Positions 1-27,158 are shown, counted from the stretch's first letter. The stretch is 64,000 nt of DNA from Hyperoplus lanceolatus (GCA_026929865.2 CM049410.1:17808501-17872500), one strand, 5' to 3'. Program-made: numbers and translations. Notes: generated by a model not told the origin, from the letters alone.

Positions 1-1781
1 CCCCGGTTCATCATCCATCACTGAGAAATCTACTTACTGCGAGTTACATTATGAAAAGTCATCTGTGGAGATTACTGTGGCCTTCATGCTGTACAGTAGG
101 CTACCTAAGAGGCGGGACGGATTCGATTAGATGGTCTGATAGTGCAAGAAGCAGCACTAGAAGCATCTGATGTGTTATCACGGCCAGATGTTGAGAGTTC
201 ACATTCAATAACACATGGCCTTTATCAGCAGCACTCCTGATAAATATATATTTACCAGCTTTTTATTTCATCTCACATGTCTCTACACGAGTGAGTAAAC
301 AAAGTGGAGTGTGTCATGGCTTTTCGGAGCCTCAAGGCAGGTTAAGAATTAGGACGTTAACGTTATCATTGCAAAGCTATTATAGGGTGGAAAAAATATT
401 TTTAATGTCAGAAATATTTGCCTCCATGCTGGGTTTGCCTCATGTCCTGATTGTGCCATCTAGTGGTGATATGGTAGATGACTTGATATGACCTCAATAA
501 AACGCTCTCTTCTAGATTTAGATTATGCAGACAGCATTATGATCACACCGTAAAAGGGTCAGTTGCGTGATAAAACTTCAAGCTGAATTTAATAGGACAA
601 ATAACCTCAAATTCAATCTCTAGAGTAGATGTCTTGGCGCAGCAGGCAGCCACCAGACCTTTTATGAAATGTGTCCCATTGTTGACCTTCAATTGGAAAT
701 ATTGGATATATGGCCAAAAGTATATAGACACCCAAACAGTGTTGTTGAGCATCTCAGTACAAGACTTTAGGCAGAGAGAAAATCCTCCACTCCTCTTTGA
801 ATCTGCTCCTGTTCAGCTACAATAGTTGCAAGATGTGATTTGGGGCGATTATACTTTTTTTGCAGCCTTTGATGTACAGTAGTTCATCCCCGATTTTCAA
901 AGCTTTGCAGCAAGCTAACTCACTTCCACCAATGGCTGAATACAGAAGTTAGTCTTTGATGACATTGAGAGAAGCATGAATGAACAAATGCATACAATTA
1001 TACCTATAGCCCCCATGGGCAAGACACCATAGATTCATTTAGATGGTTGCAAAAATGCTTCATAGATAGACCTTCATTGTCCTCAACATAATTCATAAAT
1101 CATTTATGGAAACATTTGCTATACATAGTGGAGAAAATAAATAAGTGGTCCATCTTGCCTTCTTTTGGAGGCTCTTTTGATTGGCTAAAACAATTACTCT
1201 TATCATTAGTACAGCACAAAAAGACAAAAGTGAAACTGCAAAAACAGTATTTGATAACAATAAAATGCCTCCCAACATTGTGGCCACAAAGTTGGAAGCA
1301 CACTTTTAGTTACTTCTTATTAGTGATTCGACCATATAAACATCATGTCTTCTTCGTAAAGTGATGTAGCTTAATTAAACTGATCCAAATGTTTCCTCTT
1401 CAAAATCACCGGCAACATCTGATTACAGCCTAGTGACACTTATGCACACAATGATGTGCAATGGGCATGTGGCAGGTCTTGTCTTCTGAACTTTGTCCAG
1501 CACAACCGGAAAGATTTCGCCTTGTGTGGGTGCATGCAATGTGGAGTGAAGGATTGGCCACAGTAAAAAATGTACGTACAGAAAGTGAATAGAGAGGTAA
1601 CCAACAATTGTAAACACATGTGATTACTTTAACAAATGATACGATGATTTTTTTTTCCTCTAATAGAGTTGTTACCTGAAGATTTCCCTCGGGTGGAACT
1701 AATGGCTTTTACCCCCAAATTATAAAAAAACAGCCAAAGAGACCATTGACAAACTAGAAATGCAATTCCTGAAGAAATTGC
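1..1781. other. intergenic, no gene recognised
   Basis: AT-rich sequence with short frames only. None has domain-like composition or splice support. No element ends were recognised. Confidence 0.5.
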
Positions 1782-1944
1782 GGTGTGAATGCTGCGCTGC
1801 TGAGCTGAAGCTGAAGAAGCCTACTGCTGAATGTTGATGAAGAATGAAGGATGAATATATCTGAATGAACAGAATGGTTGAATAATACAATGTATGAAAA
1901 TTTTTGAATATTTGGAAGTTTGAATGGACTAGCTGGAATTAGGA

Positions 1945-2245
1945 ATTAATTATGACCTTGAAGTATGACCTCCAAAATGTAATCAGTTCATCTTTGAGTC
2001 AGAATCAACATTTGTGCAAAATTTGAAGAAAAACCATGGAAACGTTCATGAGATAATGTAGTCACAAAAGGCAACGTCACAGTGACCTTGAAATTTGACC
2101 ATTGACCTCTAAACTCTTGTGATGTCATCTCTGAGTCATAATCTACATCTGTGCAAATGTTTAAGAAAATCCGGTGAAGTCTAAAATGTTGTGTTGGAAT
2201 GGGGGTTCGAACCCCCGACCCTGTGTTCACCTCAATCAGAATACT
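1945..2245. repeat. repeated ~115-bp units and tRNA-related T-arm sequence, left part
   Basis: Two related units (about 1,950-2,045 and 2,080-2,175) share GACCTT, then CATCT..GAGTCA..ATC, then TGTGCAAA. This type is a common tail in teleost repeats. At 2,198-2,222 GGGGGTTCGAACCCCCGACC follows, which on the minus strand is a tRNA T arm with box B. The rest of the tRNA-like head lies beyond the hAT element near 3,725-3,750. Confidence 0.6.
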
Positions 2246-2255
2246 AACTTGTAAT

Positions 2256-3653
2256 TAGGGGTGTAACGATACACATATTTGTACCGTACCGTGACGGTAC
2301 AGGCACGTATTTGGTGTTACAGAGGTGGACCGCGGTCCGTTCGTGGCGTAGCCTACATAGCGTTAATATATGGCGAATGTACAGGCTTGTTTTGCAGTGT
2401 GGAACTTAAAACTTGTAGTCGGAGTTCCCCCCGGACCATTTAGCCTCCGGCTCGCTCGCACATGCGCAGTAGCAGCCAGCGAGAGTCTGTTATCTCCATG
2501 GTGAGCACAGCATGAGGGTGCAGTGTTGCTAACTTAGCAACTTTTCAGAGCCCTCTGGCGACTTTTTTTTTTTTTAAAGCGACTAGCGACAAATCTAGCT
2601 ACTTTTTCTGGTGTTATTGGTGACTTTTGGAGACTCTGTTGCTAAAGCATGTATCGCTCTTTACTTCTAAACGAGCAGCGGCTGGCTCCCGAGGCTCCTG
2701 CCTCCTCCCAGAGCACTGACAGGCGGCCGAGTCCTCACGCAGCAGTCCCTCCCAGCTGCGGTCAGAGCAGGAGATACACACCTCTCCGCTCAAGTGTTCC
2801 GTTTGCATCACTATTAGCAGTTGTAGCAGCGTTCCCCCCTCTTCTACAGTCTATGAGTAGTGCAAATAAAGATGTTATACAGTGCTTTCGAACAGAGAGC
2901 GAACTGCATGGCGACAGACAACAGGAAACCGGAGCTTGCAGGCGTACCCCTGTCATTCAAATCCCGCTTGAGGGATAACTTCGGATTCCAGTAGAATTAT
3001 GAAAACAGTGATAAACGTGTGGAACAATGTCGGCACACAGGTTATTGTTTCACCGCGACCGCCTATAGGAGCCAACCATGGACATAAAGGGAGCCAAAAC
3101 GTCGAACATGCATACGCATTTGAAAAGGCACCATCCAGGTCTTACTATCGTTACTGTGAAGAAAAATCGAGCTGTGCAAACACAGACAGTATTTTCTTTT
3201 TTATACTGAAAATACATAAGCTGTCATTTAATTAATGCTGCAGTTGCACTTTTATTTGATAATTGTTATATTTATACAAGCGCTTCAGAGAGCTGCAGTA
3301 ATATTTATTTTTTTAAAGTCAAAAATACCTTAAAGAAGACATACCCTTTTTTTACATATCAGCTTACAGAGCCTGCTGAGCATTAACACTGGCTTTTTTT
3401 CACTGCAATTTTAGTTTATGCTGCACATTCACTAGTATTTAATATTTTTTTTATTTATTGGAGAATTGTAGCAGTATTCTTTTTAGATTTGTTAGGCCTA
3501 TGCATTTTATTTGTATGTTACATAGGTCTACTGTCAGCTAGTTAAAACTGTTCATTCTCCCTTAACTATGAACCGTACCGTACTGTACCGTACCGTGACT
3601 TCAAAACCGAGGTACGTACCGAACCGTGACTTTAGTGTACCGTTACACCCCTA
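2256..3653. mobile_element. hAT-type element, 1.4 kb, with decayed BED-finger transposase
   Basis: The ends TAGGGGTGTAACGATACA (2256) and its near complement ending CGTTACACCCCTA (3653) are inverted, and CTTGTAAT occurs on both sides (2248-2255, 3654-3661) as an exact 8-bp target duplication. GGTACCGT-like short repeats crowd both ends. At about 2,870-3,150, pieces in shifted frames read KPELAGVPLSFKSRL and KTSNMHTHLKRHHPG, the latter like the end of a BED zinc finger. The transposase is broken and short. Confidence 0.85.
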
Positions 3654-3755
3654 CTTGTAATGTCCTGAAGGAGCTGAACATGTAGAATGTGGAATGTAGT
3701 TTATCGGATGAAAAATGACTGAGTTAACCACTACACCAGCAAACAAGTTGCCTAA
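3654..3755 (-). repeat. tRNA-related box A part of the SINE split by the hAT element
   Basis: On the minus strand GCTGGTGTAGTGGTTAACTC (3,725-3,744) resembles the D-arm/box A part of a tRNA-derived SINE. About 75 bp later the target-site copy and the hAT element follow, and beyond it comes the box B part at about 2,200. Removing the hAT element brings both parts close. Confidence 0.5.
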
Positions 3756-4752
3756 CATGGGACAAAAGTTCCAAGTTTTGTACTCTCCCAAAACAGCGGG
3801 GTTCCGGTAATGCATTCCCAATGGGGATTTTTGGTGTAATAAACCTTTAATTATCTCTGAAATGAAAAAAATAGTGAATTATGGAAATGAGCTCCTGTGC
3901 AAGACAAACATGGAAAACTTTGAATGGAGTTTCTGCGATGAAGTATGAACGAGTAGGAGGAATCATAATTTTGTATGAAATATTAATTTCATAAAAAGTT
4001 GATTTTCTTTGAAGTTATGGACTTTATGAAAAAACTGTATTGAATATTTGTTGTCTGGAATGAGCTGCACATTTAGACGTTAGAATGGAGTTTCTAGGAT
4101 GAATTTTCAGGGAGAAGAAGAATTTGAAATGTTGCATACTTTTGGTTAAATTGTTTATTAATTATAAAGTTATGATTTTTTGGAACATTTTGAATTAAAG
4201 CAAGCATGTGTAAAATGGGCTGAATATGGAGATGTTTGAACCAAGTTTGTGGAATGAAGCATGTTGAAGATATGGCCCGGAATGAAAAGCGGGCGGAATA
4301 ATAATAATAAGAATAAATACGCAGAATATCAAATACATAGGATAACAATGCTGTGAATGCTTTCAGCATTCACACCAATTAAAGAAGTATGAGGGTTCCC
4401 AAATACTTTTGCCACATTGAAAAAATAAAATGTTTTTGTTACATCTTAGACTTCCAGGAAGTCAAGATTTGTGAGAAGAACATGACTTTTTGTCGTCTAC
4501 TGAACTGTTTTTAAATTTTCTAACTGGGTAAAACCTTCCAAATGAAAACAGATATAAAGTTATAAGATTGTTTTAATACATTGACATCTGGCAGCGGCTC
4601 TTGCGGTTTTCCTACAGCAGACAGAGGGTCCCTGGAGTCAGCGACTCACTCTGCTAACGACTAATCAACTCATTAGCAACACCTGTCATCAACTGATCAG
4701 AGAGAACAAACACAAACAAAGGAAGCTGATGGATAATGGCGTGATTTATGAC

Positions 4753-5837
4753 CAGTGTTGGGAATAACGCCGTTTAAAATAATGGCGTTAGGTAATGCCG
4801 TTGTTTTTCCAGTAACGGGGTAATCTAACTAATTACTGTTTCCGTCGTTACAACGCCGTTATCGTTACTCAACGTTAAATGCGGTTACTATGAATTGATT
4901 GAATAAACTGTGTAAACCGAACGCACCCCTGGCTCCATACTACACACACTGCTAGTGAGGAGACCGGGTGGGTTTCATTTTTATAGGTTACAGTATTGTT
5001 TGTTATTTCTTATAGTGTTTTATTCAGTGTGGATGACGTCAGTCAGCCGGAGCGTCTGTTTAGTGAAGTTTCCTTTTCTTTCTCTCTCTGTTGTGTGAGC
5101 GTGCAAGTTGCCGCAGTATCAATCCACCGTTGAAACGTGCTTTCCTTGAGTTTGTGAGTAAGTATATGGAGTTTCCCGATCGCTGTGATAAGCTAGGCTA
5201 TAATTTATGCACGTTATTAACGGATGCGATTTGCGGGTCGAAACAGCTGTTTAACGTGTCATCACGAGCGGAGTAGCCTACTGTATTGTTTTTTCCCAGG
5301 ATCTGTATGCTGCTGTGCATGTTGAAGAAGAAATAAACATAAGATAAATCCTTACTCCTCCTCTCATCGTCTCATGCTTCATAGTCTGACGTTTTTGGCC
5401 GACACCCCTGAAGTGAATCCAGTGATATAACAGATCAGCGCGCTAACGGTAGCTACATCCACATTCCTCTACTACAACGGTGGAGATATAGCACTACTTC
5501 CAATTCACTTGTTGAGAACAAAATAGGCCTACTTGAAGTGCAGGATAAACCTTGTGCTGTTTGTTGATGTGGAATAAATATCAAAGGTTATGTACAAGTA
5601 GGCTGACCTGTCTGTTCTACTCATTTCAACTGACTTGTGAAAACAGCTCAGAAAGATCCAAATTCTTTGACATATAGGCTAGCAATTTTTTTTTTTACAA
5701 TAACGCAAATAGTTACTTTCCCTGGTAATTAGTTACTTCTATTATAAAGTAATTCAGTTACTAACTCAGTTACTTTTTGGAACAAGTAGTGAGTAACTAT
5801 AACTAATTACTTTTTTAAAGTAACGTTCCCAACACTG
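4753..5837. mobile_element. hAT-type element, 1.1 kb
   Basis: It starts CAGTGTTGGGAATAACG and ends CGTTCCCAACACTG, an inverted pair. The 8-bp target duplication TTTATGAC is exact (4745-4752 and 5838-5845). Subterminal motifs with GTAACG and AGTTACT are repeated many times near both ends. No transposase frame is recognisable; it is a non-autonomous copy. Confidence 0.88.
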
Positions 5838-5845
5838 TTTATGAC

Positions 5846-7405
5846 ACAAAAAAATACTGCTTATTCACAATTATGATCAAATGTTCAAACATCCGCACAG
5901 AGAAAAAGATTAGAAAAATGTACAAACCTCAGACAATAAATTCATATTATTACAATGTCATTCTTTTTCTAGATCTTAATAGAATGACCTCAAATCTTTC
6001 TGCAATCATTTTTGGAGGACAACCTCTTCTAATTGACTCTGTTAGATATTAAATGAGGTCATATCCTCTATTCTGAACTCTATTAAGTGATCCCCATCTC
6101 GGCCCTATAATTCAAATGGGAAAATGACAGAGCAAGTTCACCCTTTTTTATTGTTAAGGTTGTTTCATTTATATCTCCAGAAGTGAAAAAAAGGCCTCGG
6201 GTGAAAGCGGTTCTCTAAATTCCTTTATATCTTCAACTGTGGCCCTAAACCTGAAATACATCCAGTCGGGCTCATACAGTGGGGCCACTTTGCCAAACAC
6301 CATATTACCTGTAATTTAATTCAGATTCAATAATGGTTAACTATATCACTATCATTATAGTCGCCTACTAGGCCCAGAGGTGTTCAGAAGCTCTCTTCAG
6401 ACAATGTTCACGTTTTTCTGATTTATTATTTTCCGACTATGCATTTCTCAATCCACTAGTCCCTCTGTTATATAATACATTCTTTTGTATCTTAAACCTC
6501 CATTTGATTACATTTTGTCCTCAAGTTAATTAGGTTTACTTTGTCACAAAATCCTCTAAAAGGCCTCATTATGTACAAACAAAGACAATCCAAACCCTTT
6601 TTCGAAACTATTAGAAAATGTAATTAATCCTTAGGTTCCAATGAATGCACGACCAATTTAAATTCCCTGCATGGTTCCACTTTTTAACTATTTTCTGTTT
6701 TTATCCTCTTATGTCTTGTCTCTGTTTTGTCCTTGAGGAATTCTTGAGTGTACTAGAAGTTGCTTTATGTAACTTCCGAGATGTTCCAACTTCTTAGTGT
6801 GCACAGGGAAAAGCACTTATTTGCTAAAGATATTAATCTGTCCTGACTGTGATTAGCTTGGTTAAGTAGTCTTTGCTTTTGAGTTAGAACGTAGTTGCTT
6901 TGCATCCGGTTATTCTTAATAAAGCCTATAATTGATTAATTGTTTTGGATTAGGTCAACCTCACAAAAGATTTATTGTAAATAGTCTTCACAGAAAATAC
7001 TTGCCTCAAGGTGTTGAATTAAATGATTTACATAGGTAGGCTGGCTTCTACAGACAATCTAAACTTTTTGAATGTAGGCACCTGAGCAGAACACAATGTT
7101 TATAACATACTTATGAGCTATCTAGTTAACATGTTGTAGATACTCATTATGAGCCAATTAGTGAGTTCCTTTGGGAGGCTCATTTTAGAACTGACTTTTT
7201 TACCATCTAATTATCTTGTTGTGGAGCCCAATGTAAGTGAATTGGGTCAGTATTTTCATAATCTGTACTCAAAAAGGATGACTGTGCAGTGTTTATGACT
7301 ACAGTGCATGTTGCCAGATATGGTTACATGTATTGTTACAGGCATGATGGTTCCAAGGACCTCAGTAAAGCTGTGCTGATATCACTACTCCTGGTTGGTT
7401 TTTCA
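5846..7405. other. intergenic, no gene or element recognised
   Basis: Unique-looking AT-rich DNA between a hAT element and the TTAA element. No frame above 60 codons. Confidence 0.5.
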
Positions 7406-7409
7406 TTAA

Positions 7410-8285
7410 AGAGATCCTGTTATACTACTTTTCTGGTCTTAATTTCTTGTTAAAAACTGCTATAGAGCAACCTGACACGAATCACATCACAAAAAACTAT
7501 GTAGATTTTCGGGAAGCTCTTTCTCTTATTTTGGCGATCCAGCAGGCCCTGTAAACACTTTGCTTCTGCCATCTCCGCCCCCTCCCCCCCTTCCTGCAAA
7601 CCCAACTCCGTTGTGATTGGTTACCTTGCGAAGGGAAGTTGTGCTCCCCCCCCCTCCTTTTGCCGGTGCATCTAGCAGTTAGCGTACTACAGCAATGGTA
7701 TTTGGTGTAGTAGATTTTATGACAATGTTATGCTTTGTAAGGTACTATTATTAGTATAAATGGCAGGTGACAGTGGCACACAAATAATACAAAAAGGTTT
7801 ATGACACTAAATCAGTGTTAAACGATAGGAACCTGTAGGCCTACTTTGATAAAATATACTGAAAAAATTCTAAATGTCTAGTCTGCAAAGAAACAACCCA
7901 GGCGGGACGCGAACGCGGGTCCACTGTTTCGTAAACGATCTCCCTACCGGCTGAGCTAAGTGAGCACTGGTCTAGAAAGGTCACCCCCTGCTATATATAG
8001 CAACCTGGGAGCTTGCCTGAGTGCAGCAGGGCTGCAGCATTACCATATATGGAAACATGACAGAACGGAACCCTGGTGACACACATACCGGAAGTTTGAA
8101 CAAGTTCGGCTCGACTGGCTGCCATAGTTTTTAGTGCTCTGCACAGCCACCCCAGACGGTCAGCAGGGAATACGTCGAAATGCATGTACGTAATTACTTG
8201 ATACTCTAGTATGGTTAAACATGACTATAAATCATTATAACAACGTTTTTAGGTCATAAAAGTCGAAAAGTATCATAGGTCCTCT
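7410..8285. mobile_element. TTAA-flanked element, copy 1 (876 bp)
   Basis: TTAA at both sides (7406-7409, 8286-8289) and inverted ends (AGAGATCCTGTTATACTAC / CATAGGTCCTCT). The interior matches 62,684-63,292 (for example GCAACCTGACACGAATCACA). TTAA duplications are made by piggyBac- and Kolobok-type transposases; no transposase is present. It carries an extra stretch with a tRNA-like sequence that copy 2 lacks. Confidence 0.8.
7903..7975 (-). tRNA. tRNA-like sequence, degenerate, probably SINE-derived
   Basis: On the minus strand, GCTCACTTAGCTCAGCCGGT resembles an acceptor stem start plus box A, and CGCGTTCGCGTCCCGCC about 40 nt later resembles a box B. The T arm no longer pairs properly and the acceptor ends do not match, so it is not a working tRNA. 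It sits inside the TTAA element. Confidence 0.4.
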
Positions 8286-8289
8286 TTAA

Positions 8290-9539
8290 GAAATTGTTTT
8301 AGCATCTAACTTCCCCCTACACACCATGTGCCATATTGGCATTGAGCATGTTAGAATGCATTGTGTTAACATTTAGGCCAAGGGGTTGCAGAACCTATGT
8401 GGCTTCACAGAGCTGCTAGCGTAAAGCTTATTTAGCGTTCATGTTAAACAATTCAAATACTTCATGTTAAGAAATCAGAAATCGTTTCCACTTTGGCTAG
8501 CTGTTTATGGGTATTTGTAGTCTTTAGGCTAAGCTACATGTAAAACACATCTTAAATCGAGATCTATGCTCAATGCGAATAGAGTGATATCCTTCTTCTT
8601 ATCTTAATCTTAGAAAGAAAGAAAACAACTGTTTCCCAAAATGTATAAAAGAGCATCTAATTTTAGAAATTAATCAATAATGCAATTGTTTTTTTTAGCC
8701 AAGCGCTGCCTTTAAGAGTCTTGAAACAACCGGTTCTTGGAAATTTGTGATGAAAGTGGTAAAGTGGTGAAGCAGCACAGCATATTGTATCTTCCCTGGA
8801 CATTTTAACTGCTATAACTTTGAAACGTTTTCCTTAAAAAAGGCGCTTCTGTAATCCTTTTTTTTTCTTTTTTTTTTACAGATGCTTGCCTTCAACACAG
8901 ATGTGTGATTGTTCCTGTCTGGCAGGTATAGACAGTATGTGGCCTCCATATTAACCACAAGCTCGATAGTCGAAGCATATTTTGTTTGTCTATAATGAAT
9001 TTCAGTGCATCTGTGCACACCTTCACGCTAACACATTTCCTTTTTCTCAGTGGAGCATCTTAGGTAATTATAATGATTGTTAGCCGGTTAAATTGGCTCA
9101 GTCAGTAGCAGTCTCGGGAGTCACAGGATGCTCACAGAGGTATAATTGCATATGAGAGAGAGGGAGAGCGAGAGAGAGTCCATGATGAACCCTTACAAAG
9201 GAAATTACGTGAAACCTGCGCCACACAAAATGGGTTTGCTATCTTTTTTCAATTACAGAAACTGAATGGGTTTGGTAATGAAGAATAAGCCCAAAGTCCA
9301 AATAGGTGTTTATTGGAGGAAGGTCTTAAAAAAGAAGACTCCACAGGCAGGAGTTTGTGTCAGTTAATCATGACAATGAACTATGTACACAGAGGAGGAT
9401 TTCGATACTTATACTTGAGTGCAATTATTTGGATATTTGTATTGAGTCTTTTCTTTCTATGGTATGGCTTTAGATAGTGTACGTTTTACTTCATTATTTG
9501 AAAGTTATGGTGCTTTACTACGGAGCCCCTAAAGGGACA
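8290..9539. other. intergenic, nothing recognised
   Basis: AT-rich, with a purine run (GAGAGAGAGGGAGAGCGAGA) near 9,155. No coding evidence. Confidence 0.5.
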
Positions 9540-9627
9540 TGGAGGAAAAAAAAATAATTTGGTTGAGAAAAAAAAAAAAACATGGAGGAAAAAAAAATGT
9601 TGGTTGAAAAAAAAAAAAAAAATCAAA

Positions 9628-9690
9628 CTCGAGATTCTCGACTTTAAACTAGAGAATCTCGACTTTAAACTCGAGAATCTCGACTTTGCC
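9628..9690. repeat. three 21-bp tandem units
   Basis: The unit CTCGAGAATCTCGACTTTAA plus A is repeated three times with few changes. Left of it (9,540-9,620), a poly(A)-rich segment with CATGGAGGAAAAAAA is present twice. Each unit contains the partial palindrome CTCGAGAATCTCGA. Confidence 0.8.
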
Positions 9691-9923
9691 TTCAAACCTC
9701 ACTCACCAATGGTCCATGCATCAAAGGCATATCAATTAATTTATGGGAAACCACACAACAGTGTCATGGAGGAGTACTTGGAGCATTCTCTTTCACACTA
9801 ACACCAAACTACAACCTATTAGGCCTAAATCTAACGTTTATTATGCACATTGGAGAGAAAAGTGACAATGCTTCACTTCATTTTGGCGCACCATGGACAG
9901 AGAGCGGAGGTCTAATTGTCAAT

Positions 9924-9939
9924 ACACACACACACACAC

Positions 9940-10002
<63 letters not shown>
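9924..10002. repeat. (CA)n microsatellite
   Basis: About 39 CA units with one CG interruption near 9,944. Intergenic. Confidence 0.95.
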
Positions 10003-10004
<2 letters not shown>

Positions 10005-10119
10005 CCACATGAAATTCAACCGGATTATGCAAACTTTCTATTTTTCCTCACTTGGAGAGAGAAAAAGCGCTGTTCCTGTGCGCTCTGGCACTACAGCAGC
10101 TGTGCCCGGCGTGAGCCTC

Positions 10120-10242
10120 AAACTGTGTCTTAATAGAAAAGATAACTGCAGGCTAAAAGTGTGAATGAGGCTTTACTAACCTAGTCCGATCGCGAGTTTT
10201 GTCATATGACCTGCGGTTATTTTTTCTATTAAGACACAGTTT
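10120..10242. repeat. inverted repeat, 33-bp arms
   Basis: 10120-10152 and 10210-10242 are inverse copies with two differences (core CTGTGTCTTAATAGAAAA). The spacer is 57 bp and includes CGATCGCG. It lies about 120 bp to the right of a (CA)n tract. It could be the ends of a very small element. Confidence 0.8.
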
Positions 10243-13109
10243 GGGGCATTCCCATTAAACGTGCAGCAAGACATTCAGCAGAGAGCAAAAAAAACATGAA
10301 TTAGTACATTGAAAGCAAACAAGCTGTGTATTTGCTGTCCATGTATTTTATTTTATTTTATTTATTTATTTGTTGACTTTCTGCAGAATATTTATTTTAT
10401 TTGTGGCTCATTTCTCCTAATGGAAATGCTTTGGGCCGTTGTAATGCGTTTATTGTTGTAGCTCACAGTACCAAGGTGACCTCTTTTTCTGTCTTGTTTT
10501 GTGGAGCCAATTGCTTCAGAAGCTTTTTTGTTCACACAAACGTAAAACAGAAAAGAGCATCATATAACCACGTAAAAAACTGATCATCTTGGGCATTCCT
10601 GCCATATATTTTTGATAATATCAAACTTCGACAAAGGCATTAGTCCCTCTGCAAAAACACAGAAAGTGAAATGTATCCATTATTCTGTCACATTGCTGCT
10701 ATAATCTGCCCTAGAAACTTTATTTACTCTTCAGTAATTTATGATATCTTGTGTCTTTAACTGCCAATGAAGATTTTGAAACGGTTTGAACTTGAGGCTC
10801 TCGGGTTCTTCTGAAATGCATTTAAATTCTCTCCACAACTTCAATTTGTTTTCGTCTTGTGTATCAGTGTGACAGTAATCTCTCCCCAATGCAAAACCAC
10901 CTGGAAAACAACGCTGTGTGAATAGTGATGTGGCGTGTGGCATGCTCCTCTCTTGTGTGCACCAGCAGAGAAATGCTGGCAGAGCTTCAGATTCACTTAA
11001 ATGAACTGCACTGAGGCCAAGGACAGCAGAGAGCTAAACAAACCCATTAAACATGTTGACTTAACAGCGTAAGTGCAGAGGAACTAACATTGTGAGGCAA
11101 AACTTCAAGGTGTTTTTTTTATATATATATCTGATGAAAGAAAAAAACATTTTTGTTTGATCAGCTAGCTTTATTATGGCACTTTGTACATGTCATGTTA
11201 CCATCTCAACATTCAGGGTTTCTTGGTTCATACGGCATGTAAAGAGATCAAGAGATCATTGCATTTAAAATAAAAAGCTGAAAGGGATCTGAAAGCTGTT
11301 TTTTTGCAGTTGTGATGTTGTCACAAGCCATTTGGGTCATTAGTTGTGTATTCACCTTTGACATATGCCAGTACTTCATTATTCATTTTCTCTGATTTGA
11401 TTTAAAGTCCATCCTGATATATTCAAATATAGCTCGAGAGAGCTCTTGGTTACTGTAATAATGTATCCTCTTCATTCGGCCTATTGAAATATCCCTTCCT
11501 GTGAGTGTGAGTGTAATTCATTGGACAAAATTACTTATTCATTTCACTTGAAGCTAATATGAAGCTAAGTTGCAGAATAGTAAACAAAAAACCTAGAACT
11601 CTGCAGCCCTAGTGTAAAGTCACTTGGTCCAAAACTTTTGAATAATTTTCTTTAAACACAATAAGGACTGTGGAGTTCCCACAATCACTTTCATTAAAAG
11701 TGTGAAGAGTTTTCTAAACAGGAAAGGAACATTCACGATGAACAAAAACTTTTTAAAGTCTTTTATTCACCGTTTAAAAAATGTGAACCTATCCCTTAAA
11801 GTGAATCAAAAGTATTTCCCCACTGTTAACGCCAGGATGAAATCTTTATACTTTTTTTCCGTCTCCTTTTCAGGCATTTACTTAGATGGCTGCAACGTAC
11901 AATTATCTTTAGTACTTATTCTTAGAACCCATGGCGGTTTCTCTTAAATGGCTTGTTTTGTCCCAGACTTTTGTGTCGATTTTGAATACCGACTATTTCA
12001 ATTAGCATTTGAAATGTAATGGATATTACGTATACAACTGTTTCTTCAGTCTGAAACTGAAAGCAAAACCCTGATTATCAAAGAAAACCGACATCTAGTG
12101 CCCACCTGACCTTCTTCTTCTTCTTCAGTCAAAAATACAGATATGTGGAAAGAAACTTTACAAAACCCATTCCTGTACCTAAAGGAACATTTCAGGTTGG
12201 GGTATGTGAACATACACCGATACATCCAGACACACATGTTGTGCACAGCATTATTCTACATACAAACAGGTGTGGGATTCCCAGGGACCGAAGGTAAACA
12301 GGTTGCATTGAAGTGCTACAAGATCTTTCGTTGGCACGGGAAGAGTTAACAATTAAATTACAATATTTAAAACGACGATTAGATAATCATTTCTCATGCA
12401 TTTCCTAAAAAGAAAGTTTTGGTATAAAATGTAATTCTCACATTCCATTTGAATAGTTTGTTTGTTTCAGTCCATCTGTGGAAATAAATTTTAGTTTAGC
12501 AGAAAGAACACATTAGTTTGAATGGCATTCTCTTAACTGTATATCAATTAATCATGTTCTATGGAATGAATGGTTGGTTCTTGTACTGTTAAGGATGCAT
12601 GAGCAGGAAGAATAAACAGGAAGCATTCTGCGATTGGCATCGAGTTGCGTAAATCTAAAAAAACAAACACATGCTACTAAAGGTACTCCAACAAGAGTCA
12701 TGATAAAGTTGACTGACTGCTCAATCCTTCCAGCGAGATCCCAGACCTGGCAGAGTGACTGTGTTAGGAATAAAACTAAAACACTTCTTGAACTCAAAAC
12801 TGTGTTCTGTCCCTTTTCTGTGAAGTCAAATTAAAGCCAGACTTGAGGATGTGACAGTAAGACGTAGGCCAAGAGAGCTGTCCATGTGCATCAACACCCT
12901 ACACAATGAGGTATTCTTCCTGACATCCCTCATCACCCTTTGGTGCCTTAGTTTATGGCTGACTGGCCCGCCCTGCATCCGGGTTCAACAGATACTCCTG
13001 GGCTGGCCAGCAGGCTTTAGGTTGGAAAGTTTCAGCTCATTGAGAAATAACTGGTGCAGTAATTGGGTGGGTTGGCCGTGAAGTGTATCTGGAAGAGGGA
13101 GGGCTAAGT
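10243..13109. other. 3' flank of mpp3
   Basis: It must contain the mpp3 3' UTR at its right side. I could not place the polyadenylation site with confidence. The remainder is AT-rich with no recognised gene. Confidence 0.5.

Positions 13110-27158
<14,049 letters not shown>

Larger units (their letters stand above)
1782..4376. mobile_element. possible older repeat unit enclosing the 2,256-3,653 hAT element
   Basis: GGTGTGAATGCTG at 1782 is matched in inverse at 4364-4376 (CAGCATTCACACC). Between them the sequence is full of GAATGAA/TGAAGAATG-type motifs, as in a non-autonomous element of about 1.2 kb into which the hAT element inserted. No clear target duplication was found, so the boundaries rest on the inverted ends only. 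Confidence 0.5.

Noticed and set aside
2198-2222. Complete tRNA gene
   Set aside because: Only the T arm is present at this place; no acceptor stem or anticodon arm can be formed.
2649-2978. Frame of 109 codons on the plus strand as a gene
   Set aside because: It lies in a hAT-type element and covers a decayed transposase region in the wrong frame.
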